Positions 56,077-64,000 of a DNA stretch of 64,000 nt are shown here, piece after piece. The translations under genes were made by a program, and so were the position numbers. The stretch comes from DAOTXN01 sp034435435 (GTDB lineage Bacteria > Chloroflexota > Anaerolineae > S140-20). Numbering within the stretch: position 1 is the first letter of the stretch; each line of letters opens with the position of its first letter. Location: positions 22,982-86,981 of the forward strand of contig DAOTXN010000130.1 of NCBI GenBank assembly GCA_034435435.1, given 5' to 3'. Under the pieces are notes generated by a model that was not told the DNA's origin, made no database searches, and saw only the letters and a program-made list of their open reading frames with translations.

Positions 56077-57672
56077 CACCGTAAACGTACGGAAATAGTC
56101 GCACAGCGACAGGTTGGCCCGCAGTGCCTGGCCGTCCACGACGGTGTCGAAGCGCAACTGTTCGGGCAAGCGCTCGTCCACGCCGACGCGAAAGAGGCCA
56201 TCCCCCAACGGCGCCAGCAGATGCTCATCGCCCCCCGGCTCGACCAGCCACAGCGCCCCCTTGCGCAGCACGACCCGAAAGTTGGGATACCACGGGTTGT
56301 GCGAGCGAAAGTGACCGGTGTAGGCCGACCACGCGGGCGGAAAGTCAAAAGTCGTGGGACCGGCGTAGCGTTGGTTGGGGAGCCAGTCTGGGCCGTGCGT
56401 GGCCCCTATCACCTGTTCACCCTCGCGCTCAAAGCGTAGCAAAAATAGAGCGAAATCGGGATGGGGCGCGTAGAAGCAGTCGGCATCGCGCGGTTCGAGC
56501 GTCACGTGCTCGTCCTTATAGCGCATCACCAGCCGCTCGCTCTCGGCCATGAGGGTAAAGGATTTACCGCTTCCCCGGTACGTCCCGGTGTATGCGGCGG
56601 CGTTTTCGACGCGGGTCGGGTCGGGCGGCGCGGGCAAGCGGGACGTTCGCAGCAGCAAGAGCAGCGATTCGGCCAATTGCATCGGTTCGCCCGGCCCGTT
56701 GACCAGCACGACCACGCCCAGGCCGGCGTCCACGTCGCCGAGCATGGCGGAATAATAGCCCACCATGCCCCCGCTGTGACCGATGCACATGTGGCCCTCT
56801 CGCTGGCCGACGGTGAGACCATAGGCGTAAAACTCGCCGTGCGCGCCGTCGTCGGGCGCAATGACGGGTCGGGTGAGCCGGCGAAAGCTCTCCTCGGAGA
56901 GCAGCCGGCCGCGCGGCCCCTGGCCGCGATTGAGCAACATGCGCAGATAGGCGGCCAGGTCGGCGGCGGTGGCGGCGATGCTGCCGTCGGCGGTGGCCGT
57001 CTCGAGCCAGGTGGCCGGGGCGAGCGGGCAAGCGGAGTGGGCCGGGCGGTCGTCGTAAAGCGGCTCATAGCCCACGGCCATGCGGCGGCGCGTGTCGTGG
57101 GTAATCGCCGGGACGCTGGCCGCCATCTCCAATGGGGCGAGCACGCGCTCCTGGATGATCTCTCCGTAGCTCTGGCCCGTGAGCGCCTCTAGCGCCAACC
57201 CCAACGCTTTGTAGCCCACGTTGGAATAATGGAAAAAGGTCCCCGGCGGGGCGGCGGCCTGGGTGTGGCGCAGCGCCCACACGGCGTAGCGGGCCTCGCC
57301 GCTGAACTCGCTGCCCATGATGATGCCGGCGGTGTGGCTCAACAGGTGATGGACGGTGATTGGCTCAAAAGAGGAGGGCACGTGAAACCAGGGCAAATAG
57401 TGCGTCACCGGCGCGTGCAGGTCTAGTCGGCCCGCCTCGTGCAGTTGCAGCAACGCGATGGCGGTGAACGATTTGCCGATGGAGCCGATTTCGAACAGCG
57501 TATCTGGTGTGACCGGTTTTTGGGCGGCCACGTCGGCGTAACCATAGGCGGCGACGTGTACGAGCCGGTCGCGCTCGGTGACGGCCAGGGCCAGGCCAGG
57601 GGCGGCCGAGGCGCGCATTTGCCGGCGGACGAATGCGTCCAGAATAGGAAGCGCAGCACCCAAGTCAGTCAT
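56074..57672 (-). CDS. Serine hydrolase of the beta-lactamase/class C family
   Basis: 532 residues. S-x-x-K nucleophile in FEIGSIGKSFTAIALLQL, the Y-x-N motif in FFHYSNVGYKALGLALEALTG, and GHSGGMVGYYSAM, which stands for the H/K-x-G triad. A C-terminal beta-rich domain of about 180 residues follows, with PGEPMQLAE and a DUF3471-like pattern. Relatives include esterases, D-aminopeptidases and peptidases. It lies downstream of the peptide ABC operon in the same direction, so it may process imported peptides. ATG at 57672 preferred to GTG 57675. No clear signal peptide. Confidence 0.9.
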   Translation of the reverse strand: MTDLGAALPILDAFVRRQMRASAAPGLALAVTERDRLVHVAAYGYADVAAQKPVTPDTLFEIGSIGKSFTAIALLQLHEAGRLDLHAPVTHYLPWFHVPSSFEPITVHHLLSHTAGIIMGSEFSGEARYAVWALRHTQAAAPPGTFFHYSNVGYKALGLALEALTGQSYGEIIQERVLAPLEMAASVPAITHDTRRRMAVGYEPLYDDRPAHSACPLAPATWLETATADGSIAATAADLAAYLRMLLNRGQGPRGRLLSEESFRRLTRPVIAPDDGAHGEFYAYGLTVGQREGHMCIGHSGGMVGYYSAMLGDVDAGLGVVVLVNGPGEPMQLAESLLLLLRTSRLPAPPDPTRVENAAAYTGTYRGSGKSFTLMAESERLVMRYKDEHVTLEPRDADCFYAPHPDFALFLLRFEREGEQVIGATHGPDWLPNQRYAGPTTFDFPPAWSAYTGHFRSHNPWYPNFRVVLRKGALWLVEPGGDEHLLAPLGDGLFRVGVDERLPEQLRFDTVVDGQALRANLSLCDYFRTFTV

Positions 57673-57753
57673 CACATCTACTGTTCAAGGTAGCCCAGGA
57701 CCGCGAGCGCGTCGGGCAAGCGGCTCTCAAGTCCAAGCGCAATTCCCGAGGTC

Positions 57754-57787
57754 GAAATCCAAAATCTCAAATCCAAAATCCTCAGAC
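57754..57787. repeat. 7-bp tandem array at the dppF stop
   Basis: GAAATCC, AAAATCT, CAAATCC, AAAATCC, TCAGACC; overlaps the TGA of dppF (57782-57784). Confidence 0.75.
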
Positions 57788-58771
57788 CTTGTGACAGGCT
57801 ACAAAATGCTGGCCTCCCACGTCGCGCCATTCAGGTTCCCGCTCGGAGCACACGGCCTCGGCAATGGGGCAACGGGTGTGAAAGTAGCAGCCGGAGGGTG
57901 GATTGCTGGGGCTGGGCACGTCGCCTTCCAGCACGATGCGCTTGCGCACGCGCTCCACCTCGGGGTCGGGCACGGGGACGGCCGAGAGCAGGGCCCGGGT
58001 GTAGGGATGCAAGGGCTGGTCGTACAGTTCGTCCTTTTGGGCCATCTCGACGACCTTGCCCAGGTACATGACCGCCACGCGACTGCATATATGGCGTACC
58101 ATGCTCAGGTCGTGGGCAATGAACAGGTAGGTTAAGCCTAACTCTTCTTGCAGCTCTTCCAGCAAGTTGACCACTTGGGCCTGGATGGACACGTCTAGCG
58201 CCGAGATGGGTTCGTCGCACACGATGAACTCGGGGTTGGAGGCCAGCGCGCGGGCAATGCCGATGCGCTGGCGTTGCCCGCCGGAGAATTCGTGGGGGTA
58301 ACGGTTGATGAAGCGCGGATTGAGGCGCACGACGCGCAGCAGTTCCTGGACACGCTCAATCTGCGCCTTGCCGGAGACCAGTTTGTGCGCCCGCAGCGGC
58401 TCGCTGATGATGCGGGCGATGGTCATGCGCGGGTTGAGCGAGGCAAACGGGTCTTGAAAGATCATCTGCATGCGCCGGCGCATGCGGCGCAGCGACTCGC
58501 CCTTGAGTGCGCTGATGTCTGCACCGTCAAAGACCACCCGCCCCGCCGTGGGCCGGTAAAGCTGCAAGATGGTGCGACCGGCGGTGGTCTTGCCGCAGCC
58601 GCTCTCGCCCACCAGGCCCAACGTCTCGCCGCGATAGATGTCAAAGCTTATGCCGTCTACTGCGCGAACGGCGCCCACCTGGCGCTGGATAATAATGCCT
58701 TGTGTGATAGGGAAATGTTTTTTCAGCTCTTGCACATGCACGAGAACGATTTGTTGCTCATTGTCGCTCAT
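57782..58771 (-). CDS. dppF: Peptide ABC transporter ATP-binding protein DppF
   Basis: 329 residues. Walker A GESGCGKTT, Q-loop FQDPFASLNPR, signature FSGGQRQRIGIA, Walker B FIVCDEPISALD, H-switch IAHDLSMVRH, and the oligo_HPY tail SGCYFHTRCPIAEAVC. It pairs with DppD to power dipeptide/oligopeptide import. The ATG at 58771 overlaps the dppD stop (ATGA); the longer frame to 58897 would overlap dppD by far more. Last transporter gene of the operon. Confidence 0.96.
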   Translation of the reverse strand: MSDNEQQIVLVHVQELKKHFPITQGIIIQRQVGAVRAVDGISFDIYRGETLGLVGESGCGKTTAGRTILQLYRPTAGRVVFDGADISALKGESLRRMRRRMQMIFQDPFASLNPRMTIARIISEPLRAHKLVSGKAQIERVQELLRVVRLNPRFINRYPHEFSGGQRQRIGIARALASNPEFIVCDEPISALDVSIQAQVVNLLEELQEELGLTYLFIAHDLSMVRHICSRVAVMYLGKVVEMAQKDELYDQPLHPYTRALLSAVPVPDPEVERVRKRIVLEGDVPSPSNPPSGCYFHTRCPIAEAVCSEREPEWRDVGGQHFVACHKV

Positions 58772-59754
58772 CGTTCGCTCCCCGTTTTGACGTCTACCCA
58801 GCAGGCGGCCCGATGCGCAGGGCCAACCGGGGCCAACATTGGATTTTCCTGACGGCAGCGCGCCACGGCATAATTGCAGCGCGGGGCAAAGGGACATCCC
58901 GGCGGCAACACCAGCAAGTCAGGCGGAAAGCCGGGAATGGTCGCCAGTTTTTCTCTACTGCTGCGGTCCACGCGGGGCAGCGATTTGAGCAGCGCCAGCG
59001 TGTAAGGGTGACGCGGGTTTTTGTAAATGTCGTCCACGCTGCCCTCTTCGACGATAAACCCGGCGTACATCACGATCACCCGCTCGGCCAGCCCGGCCAC
59101 CACACCCAGGTCGTGTGTGATCCAGATCACGGCAGTGTCGAACTGGTCCTGTAGCTCTTTGACCAAGTCCACGATTTGGGCTTGAATGGTCACGTCGAGG
59201 GCGGTGGTCGGTTCGTCGGCGATGAGGATGCTGGGGGTGCAGCACAGGCCCATGGCGATCATGGCCCGTTGGCGCATGCCGCCGGAGAACTGGTGCGGGT
59301 AGTTTTCACACCGCTCGGCGGCGACGGGAATGCCCACCAGATCGAGTAGCTCGATCACTCTTTGGCGCGCCTTGTCCACGGCCATCTGCAGGTGCAGTTT
59401 GAGCGGTTCGCCGACTTGATGGCCGATGGTCAGCACAGGGTTGAACGAGGTCATCGGGTCCTGGAAAACCATGGCGATCTCTTTGCCCCGGATGTGTTGC
59501 AACTCCTCGTCGCTCATTTTGAGCAGGTCTTGACCCCGAAACAGGACCTGTCCGGCGGCGATTTTCCCCGGCGGCTGGGGAATCAGTCCCATCACCGACA
59601 GCACGTTGACGCTTTTGCCGCAGCCGCTCTCGCCCACGATGCCCAGAGTCTCGCCTGGTTGGAGGGCGTAGGAGATGCCGTTGACGGCGTGGACGGTCCC
59701 CTCCAGGGTGTGGAAACGGACGGTTAGGTCTCGAACTTCCAACAGCGGTTCCAC
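58768..59754 (-). CDS. dppD: Peptide ABC transporter ATP-binding protein DppD
   Basis: 328 residues. Walker A GESGCGKSVNVLSVMGL, Q-loop FQDPMTSFNPVL, signature FSGGMRQRAMIA, Walker B LIADEPTTALD, H-switch WITHDLGVVAG, and oligo_HPY with PPGCPFAPRCNYAVARC. The start is GTG at 59754 with AGGAGG 5 nt upstream, 9 bp after the dppC stop. Typical composition and length. Confidence 0.96.
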   Translation of the reverse strand: MEPLLEVRDLTVRFHTLEGTVHAVNGISYALQPGETLGIVGESGCGKSVNVLSVMGLIPQPPGKIAAGQVLFRGQDLLKMSDEELQHIRGKEIAMVFQDPMTSFNPVLTIGHQVGEPLKLHLQMAVDKARQRVIELLDLVGIPVAAERCENYPHQFSGGMRQRAMIAMGLCCTPSILIADEPTTALDVTIQAQIVDLVKELQDQFDTAVIWITHDLGVVAGLAERVIVMYAGFIVEEGSVDDIYKNPRHPYTLALLKSLPRVDRSSREKLATIPGFPPDLLVLPPGCPFAPRCNYAVARCRQENPMLAPVGPAHRAACWVDVKTGSER

Positions 59755-59763
59755 AGGCGCCTC

Positions 59764-60714
59764 CTACTCGGTTTCGGCCAGGGCGCGCGGGTCGAGGGCG
59801 TCGCGCAGCCCGTCGCCGACGAAATTGATGCCCAATACGGTCAACAGGATGAGCATGCCGGGAAAGAACCACATCCACGGCTCGCTTTCCAGATGGTGAT
59901 AGGCCTGGTCGAGCATGTTGCCCCAGGTGGCCGTGGGCGGCTGGACGCCCAAGCCTAGAAAGCTGACGTAGGCTTCGTTGAGGATGGCGCTGGCTACGCC
60001 CAGCGTGGCGGCGACGGTGATGGGGGCGGCGGTGTTGGGCAGAATGTGCGAAAAGATGATAAAGACGTCGCGGGTGCCGATGCAGCGGGAGGCGGTGACA
60101 AACTCTTGTTCCTTGAGCGATAAAAAGCTCGCCCGCACGATGCGCGCCAGATACATCCAACTGTCCAGCCCAATGACGGCAATGATGACGACCACACTCC
60201 CGCTAAAAGAGCGCCCCAGCAACGTGAAAGTAGGAACCTTGCCGCCCAGCACCTTGGCCAGCACGATCAATAAAAAGAGCTGTGGGATGTTGAGCATAGC
60301 TTCGGTAAAACGCATCAGCACGGCGTCGATAATGCCGCCGTAAAAACCGGCCACGGCCCCCACCAGGATGCCGACGATGAGCGAAACGACGACGGCCAGC
60401 ACGCCAATAATGAGGGAAATCTGGCCGCCATAAATGGTACGGGCCAGAATGTCACGCCCGGTGAGGTCGGTGCCAAAGGGATGCGCCTGAGAAGGAGGCG
60501 AGAGCTTGATGGATAGATCGGTGCGGTTGGCGTCGGCTTCAGAGTAAAATAACATTCCCAGCGTGACAAACAGAATGATACCCGCCAGCAGGCCGATGCC
60601 GACCAACGCCATCTTGTGACGGCGGAAGCGCCGCCACGCGACCTGCGCCGGCGTCAACGGCGGGCGCTCGGCCTGATCTTCAAAGGCTTCCCAGGTTGCG
60701 TCTGCTGTAGCCAT
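59764..60714 (-). CDS. dppC: Peptide ABC transporter permease DppC
   Basis: 316 residues. About six membrane helices, with an N-terminal cytosolic lead (PPLTPAQVAWRRFRRHKMALVG) typical of DppC/OppC, HPFGTDLTGRDILARTIYGGQISLIIG, and the EAA loop ATPase-contact region REQEFV-like LKEQEFVTASRCIGTRDVFIIFSHILPN. It forms the channel with DppB. GAGGAG precedes the ATG at 60714. It is separated from dppB by a four-helix-bundle gene, not the usual direct overlap. Confidence 0.95.
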   Translation of the reverse strand: MATADATWEAFEDQAERPPLTPAQVAWRRFRRHKMALVGIGLLAGIILFVTLGMLFYSEADANRTDLSIKLSPPSQAHPFGTDLTGRDILARTIYGGQISLIIGVLAVVVSLIVGILVGAVAGFYGGIIDAVLMRFTEAMLNIPQLFLLIVLAKVLGGKVPTFTLLGRSFSGSVVVIIAVIGLDSWMYLARIVRASFLSLKEQEFVTASRCIGTRDVFIIFSHILPNTAAPITVAATLGVASAILNEAYVSFLGLGVQPPTATWGNMLDQAYHHLESEPWMWFFPGMLILLTVLGINFVGDGLRDALDPRALAETE

Positions 60715-60717
60715 CGT

Positions 60718-61116
60718 TCACTCCTCGGATTTTGGATTTGAGATTTTGGATTTTGGATTTCGATCTCGGGACTTGCGCAGGGTTTTGATCAACGAGACGG
60801 TCATAGCGACGATTTCGTCGGTCTCTTGCATCAGGTCGGCCAGTCGAGACTGGGGTATCAGTCCGGCCTCGATGAGCAGTTCGAGCCAGTAGAGCGTTTC
60901 ATCGGCCTCTTCTTCGACGATGCCGAGCTTGGCTATCATATCGGCCGTGGACCTGGCTCGACAGACGGCCCGGTAGTTCGCTCCGACCGATGTCGCCGAG
61001 CGCAACAATTGCCGGCCAACGATTTCCGATGTCGTGCCGCCCGGCAGCGCTTCTACCAGATGGATCACCCGCAACGCCAGCCCCTTTGTCCGCTCCCGAA
61101 ACTGTCTTTCATCCAT
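60718..61116 (-). CDS. Four-helix-bundle protein (S23/23S rRNA intervening-sequence family)
   Basis: 132 residues, all-helical. RTKGLALRVIHLVEALP, IVGRQLLRSATSVGANYRAVCRARSTADMIAKLGIVEEEADETLYWLELL is the S23 family pattern. The C-terminal RNPKSKISNPKSEE is translated from a 7-mer array. The gene sits between dppB and dppC and is bounded by 7-mer arrays in inverted orientation (60727-60761 and 61127-61146, sharing a perfect 17-bp inverted repeat), so it looks like an inserted cassette. Relatives were first seen as ORFs inside rRNA intervening sequences and as Avd proteins of diversity-generating retroelements; no reverse transcriptase is here. GGAG precedes the ATG at 61116. Confidence 0.9.
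   Translation of the reverse strand: MDERQFRERTKGLALRVIHLVEALPGGTTSEIVGRQLLRSATSVGANYRAVCRARSTADMIAKLGIVEEEADETLYWLELLIEAGLIPQSRLADLMQETDEIVAMTVSLIKTLRKSRDRNPKSKISNPKSEE
60727..60761. repeat. 7-bp tandem array, left side of the four-helix-bundle cassette
   Basis: GGATTTT, GGATTTG, AGATTTT, GGATTTT, GGATTTC. Bases 60743-60759 are the exact complement of 61129-61145. Confidence 0.8.
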
Positions 61117-61126
61117 TCGCGCATCT

Positions 61127-61146
61127 CCAATCCAAAATCCAAAATC
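61127..61146. repeat. 7-bp tandem array, right side of the four-helix-bundle cassette
   Basis: CCAATCC, AAAATCC, AAAATC; inverted relative to the left array and overlapping the dppB stop (61145-61147). Confidence 0.8.
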
Positions 61147-62176
61147 AATCGTATCTGATGCGCGGGTCGAGGTAGGTGTAGGCGATGTCTGTGAGAATTT
61201 GAAACACTATGACGAGCACGGCGGTGATGGTCAGAATGCCCATCAGAACGGGAACGTCGGTGTCCTGAGCCGCCTCCCAGAAAAGCCGGCCCATTCCGGG
61301 CCACGCGAATATGGTTTCTGTGACCACGGCCCCACTAAACAGAAATGGCAGGTCCAGGCCAATGAGCGTCACCAGAGGCAGGGCCGCGTTTTTGAGCGCG
61401 TGACCAAAAATGACCCTGCGCCGAGATAATCCCTTGGCCCGGGCGGTGCGGATGTAGTCTTGGTTGATCACTTCTAGCATCTGGGAACGGATAAAGCGGC
61501 TATAGCCGGCAATAAAGCCGACCGAGGCCGTGATCAGGGGCAGCGTGATATGCCACAAGATCTGCCCGACGGTCGGCCCGGCAGCCAGGTCATACATGCC
61601 GACAGTGGGGAAATAGGGCAAGCCCCAGCTTTTAAAGTTCACGGCGAATACATACATGAGGAGCAATCCCAGCCAAAAGACCGGCATGGAATAACCGATG
61701 AACGAAAATGCCGTAAAAACATAATCCAAAGTGGAGTATTGGCGCAGGGCAGAAAAGATGCCGATAAACAAGGACATTAATAAAAGTAGCGTCTCGCTGC
61801 TGACCATCAACAACAGTGTGTTGCGAACGCGCTCACCAATGATCTCCAGAACCGGTCGCTTTTGCATGAACGAGTCGCCGAAATCTCCTCTTAGCACGCC
61901 TTTGCGCGTCCCGTGCTCGTTAGCTACTCCATCGCCGTCGCTGTCGATTTTCATCCAATCGTTCCCCGCCAGCCAGATAACGTATTGGATGATGATAGGT
62001 TGATCCAGACCCAGTTGCCGGCTCAGGCGCTCGCGGTCATCCGAGCGGATGCGCCGCCGCCCGCCAAAGGAGGCCAGCGGATCGCCCATGGCATTGGCCA
62101 GGATAAAAAGCACAAAGCTGATGATGAGCAGGAGAGGAATCGCCTGCAACAGGCGACGGATGATATAGCGCGTCAT
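61145..62176 (-). CDS. dppB: Peptide ABC transporter permease DppB
   Basis: 343 residues. Begins MTRYIIRRLLQAIPLLLIISFVLFIL, the DppB/OppB signature helix, followed by an extracytoplasmic segment and five more helices. The EAA loop is YIRTARAKGLSRRRVIFGHALKNAALPLVT. A hydrophilic insert near residues 80-105 (NDWMKIDSDGDGVANEHGTRKG) is longer than usual and has a calcium-loop-like D-x-D-G-D-G. GGAGGAAAAC precedes the ATG at 62176. First permease gene after the binding protein. Confidence 0.95.
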   Translation of the reverse strand: MTRYIIRRLLQAIPLLLIISFVLFILANAMGDPLASFGGRRRIRSDDRERLSRQLGLDQPIIIQYVIWLAGNDWMKIDSDGDGVANEHGTRKGVLRGDFGDSFMQKRPVLEIIGERVRNTLLLMVSSETLLLLMSLFIGIFSALRQYSTLDYVFTAFSFIGYSMPVFWLGLLLMYVFAVNFKSWGLPYFPTVGMYDLAAGPTVGQILWHITLPLITASVGFIAGYSRFIRSQMLEVINQDYIRTARAKGLSRRRVIFGHALKNAALPLVTLIGLDLPFLFSGAVVTETIFAWPGMGRLFWEAAQDTDVPVLMGILTITAVLVIVFQILTDIAYTYLDPRIRYD

Positions 62177-62193
62177 GTTTTCCTCCGCACAGA

Positions 62194-62223
62194 ATAGAGA
62201 GGGGAAAAGTCACCCCTCTCTAT
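62194..62223 (-). terminator. 11-bp hairpin between the binding-protein and permease genes
   Basis: ATAGAGAGGGG (62194-62204), 8-nt loop, complement CCCCTCTCTAT (62213-62223). No T tract follows in the direction of transcription, so it more likely stabilises or partly terminates the upstream message, raising binding-protein levels over permeases. Confidence 0.6.
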
Positions 62224-62244
62224 CTCTCGTCGGTTAAGCGCGTG

Positions 62245-64000
62245 CTACTGGCTCACATCCCACTCAAAGGCGTTCCAGAATGGGTCCACGCCAGAGATGC
62301 GCACGTTCTTGAGGCGGGTGTTGACCGACCAAAAGTCGGGGTCGGTGCGCACGCCGGCCCAGAACACCTGCTCGTGCATGATGCGCTCGATCTCTTTAAA
62401 GAGTTCGATGCGCTCCGCTGTGTCCACCGTCACAGCTTGCTGGGCGAACAGCGCGTCCAGTTCGTCTATGCACACCCCCTGCCAGTTGCCGCCGGCCGGA
62501 TTGTCGTCCGAGGGGATCTCGTCGCATAGCCAGTCGCCGGTGTTGGGATCAGGAAAGTCCCAGGGCGAGGTAGACCACTCGGCCAGGTCATACTGACCGG
62601 TGGCGATGGGACCATCGTCGCCGTAGCTGTTCCACAGGATGTCGGGAGAATAGTTCAATATCTCAATCCCGATACCCACTTCGGCCAGCATTTGTTGCAC
62701 GACGACCTGGGTGGCCTCGCGCAGTTCGTTGCCGGCGGTGGTGGAGTAACGGATGACCAACTCGACGCCGTCCTTGTCGCGGGTGCCGTCGCCGTTGCTG
62801 TCTACCCAGCCGGCCTCGTCCAACAGGGCCATGGCCTGCTCTGGATCATAGGGCCAGGGCTCGATGCTGGTATCTTCGTAAGGGGTGTCATACCACAGGA
62901 CGGCCGGGACGCGATACAGACCATAGAACAGCTCGTCGATGATCTGCTGGCGGTTGGTGCCCATGACGATGGCCCGGCGCACGCGCGCGTCTTGCAGCGC
63001 CGGGTGCCCAGGCTCGATGCCGGTCTCGGCGGCCAGCTCCTCGCTGACCAGGTTAAAGAACCAAGACTCGACATAGCCCGAGGCAGCGCCGACCATCTCG
63101 ACGTCGCCCAGGGCGTCAATGTCGGGCTTGTCGGCAGCGGTCAGATAGACGCCGATGTCAATGTCGCCGGTCTTTATGGCGGCCATTTGCGCTTCGTCGT
63201 CGGGCACGATGCGGATAAAGATCTGATCCAGCTTGGGCCGGCCGCGCCAGTAGCTGGGGTTGGCTTCAAAGACCAGGTGACTGGCGGCCTGCCACTCCTT
63301 GAGCACAAAGGGACCGTTGCCCACGGTGGGATTGCGATTCCACTCGGCGTTGTCAATAGTGCCCTCGGCCTCAAAGACCGGTTCCAGAATATGCTTGGGC
63401 AAAAAGGGACTGAGCGTACCCAGGCCAACCGGCCAGGCCACATACGGCTCGGTCATGACGATCTGGACCGTATGGTCGTCCAACGCCGTAATGCTCTCGA
63501 CAAACGTATCGTAAGGGTAGCGGGTGGCGACGGTATTGCTCTCAGCCATGATCATCTCGTAGGTGAAGACATAGTCATGGGCTGTCACCGGAGTGCCATC
63601 GGACCACAGAGCATCCGGGCGCAATTTGACGGTGATGACCGTCCCGTCTTCCGAGATGCCGCCGTTTTCTATCGTGGGGAACTCGGCTGCCATTTCCAGG
63701 TTGATCTCCTGGTTGTCGTCGAAAGTCCAGAAACCGACGTTAAACAGGTCGTGGGCCAGACCGGCAAACCACATCGAGGTGTACATAAAGTTGAGACTGT
63801 CCGGCTCTTCCCAGAACGAAATAGTAGCGGTCTTGAGCTCGCCCGTGGGCGGCGTTGGCTCGCTGACCTCGCCCAGGTAGCCTTTCTTGTCGTTCCAGAT
63901 GGGGGTGTAGGCTCCGTTGATGATCTGGTTCACCGTGATGGACGGGTCGGCGCAGTCGCCGTTCTCGTCGCAGGTCAACACACCCGTGATGCCCTGAAAG
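62245..64000 (-). CDS. Solute-binding protein: C-terminal SBP_bac_5 domain after a LivJ-like end (partial, runs off right edge)
   Basis: The frame is open to the window edge. The first residues visible, FQGITGVLTCDENGD...ITVNQIINGAYTPIWNDKKG, match the C-terminus of branched-chain amino-acid-type binding proteins (Peripla_BP_6), which usually end F-x-G-x-T-G-x-[IVL]-x-F-D-x-N-G-D. After a short linker (GEVSEPTPPTG) a complete family-5 peptide-binding domain follows: TISFWEEPDSLNF, VKLRPDALWSDGTPVTAHDYVFTYEMI, and FVLKEWQ. So two binding folds seem to share one chain. It is the first gene of the dpp operon here and would deliver substrate to DppBCDF. A GTG at 63981 could be a start but would cut the conserved block. 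Confidence 0.85.
   Translation of the reverse strand, partial: FQGITGVLTCDENGDCADPSITVNQIINGAYTPIWNDKKGYLGEVSEPTPPTGELKTATISFWEEPDSLNFMYTSMWFAGLAHDLFNVGFWTFDDNQEINLEMAAEFPTIENGGISEDGTVITVKLRPDALWSDGTPVTAHDYVFTYEMIMAESNTVATRYPYDTFVESITALDDHTVQIVMTEPYVAWPVGLGTLSPFLPKHILEPVFEAEGTIDNAEWNRNPTVGNGPFVLKEWQAASHLVFEANPSYWRGRPKLDQIFIRIVPDDEAQMAAIKTGDIDIGVYLTAADKPDIDALGDVEMVGAASGYVESWFFNLVSEELAAETGIEPGHPALQDARVRRAIVMGTNRQQIIDELFYGLYRVPAVLWYDTPYEDTSIEPWPYDPEQAMALLDEAGWVDSNGDGTRDKDGVELVIRYSTTAGNELREATQVVVQQMLAEVGIGIEILNYSPDILWNSYGDDGPIATGQYDLAEWSTSPWDFPDPNTGDWLCDEIPSDDNPAGGNWQGVCIDELDALFAQQAVTVDTAERIELFKEIERIMHEQVFWAGVRTDPDFWSVNTRLKNVRISGVDPFWNAFEWDVSQ

Noticed and set aside
60718..61116. Four-helix-bundle gene considered as Avd of a diversity-generating retroelement
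   Set aside because: No reverse transcriptase, template repeat or variable-repeat target gene in the window.

Overview
The window is GC-rich bacterial DNA with dense, mostly operonic genes. It is most likely from a member of the Chloroflexota (Anaerolineae/Caldilineae-like). That is an inference from a combination of traits: a BTAD/SARP regulator with ATPase and TPR domains, an HspR-CbpA-HtrA stress operon, secreted proteins with NBR1-type Ig domains or ending in a short [FY]LPxxL motif, and very many short repeats that sit in and between genes. No rRNA, tRNA, CRISPR array, transposase or phage gene was found.

Layout. (1) Bases 1-6070, minus strand: an operon of acyl carrier protein, AMP-forming acyl ligase, AsnB-type amidotransferase and a NadE-like ATP pyrophosphatase, followed by a separately promoted adenylyltransferase-murJ pair. 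(2) 6249-9085: a REC-kinase-REC-DNA-binding hybrid regulator and a single-domain response regulator. (3) 9118-24982, plus strand: a surface-polysaccharide cluster with an HlyD-like lipoprotein, acyltransferase, Wzx flippase, phosphodiesterase, polysaccharide deacetylase, Wzy/WaaL-like polymerase, GT4, Wzz/BY-kinase, two GNATs, DegT aminotransferase, PglC/WbaP-type phosphoglycosyl transferase and a membrane-anchored SDR. (4) 25001-33425: secreted proteins (beta-helix, two tandem TIM-barrel-like paralogs, two SGNH-like proteins) around a hisC-like aminotransferase. (5) 33545-39395: SARP-type regulator, small proteins, cupredoxin, dihaem cytochrome c, methyltransferase. (6) 39638-48399: glycosidase-like lipo/secreted protein, methyltransferase, cbpA-htrA-hspR, an eRF1-like protein, greA and lysS. 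(7) 48575-56054: a large GAF/PAS histidine kinase, an orphan Opp-type ATPase, a lipoprotein, a VapBC-like pair and a histone-deacetylase-family amidohydrolase. (8) 56074-64000, minus strand: a peptide ABC transporter operon whose binding protein appears to be a fusion of two solute-binding folds.

Regulation. Two 51-bp boxes (6162-6212 and 8531-8581), each built from half-sites in 11-bp phase, lie at the same distance from -10 hexamers TATACT and TATGCT. One precedes the ACP/ligase/amidotransferase operon and the other the response regulator that leads the polysaccharide cluster. The OmpR-type DNA-binding domain encoded between them is the obvious candidate regulator, so the two operons probably act as one surface-glycan regulon. 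A HAIR-like HspR site overlaps the cbpA promoter, and an 11-bp-phased direct repeat sits 8 bp from a TATAAT next to the SARP-type gene.

The most unusual features are: the paired operators; the C-terminal [FY]LPxxL motif on three unrelated secreted proteins, one of which has a tandem paralog with a membrane tail instead; in-frame insertion of 7-mer arrays and palindromes into conserved enzymes (AsnB, acyl ligase, HDAC); a four-helix-bundle gene bounded by inverted 7-mer repeats inside the peptide-transporter operon; a roughly 200-bp MITE-like element; an eRF1-like protein lacking the Gln of GGQ; and the double solute-binding protein at the right edge.
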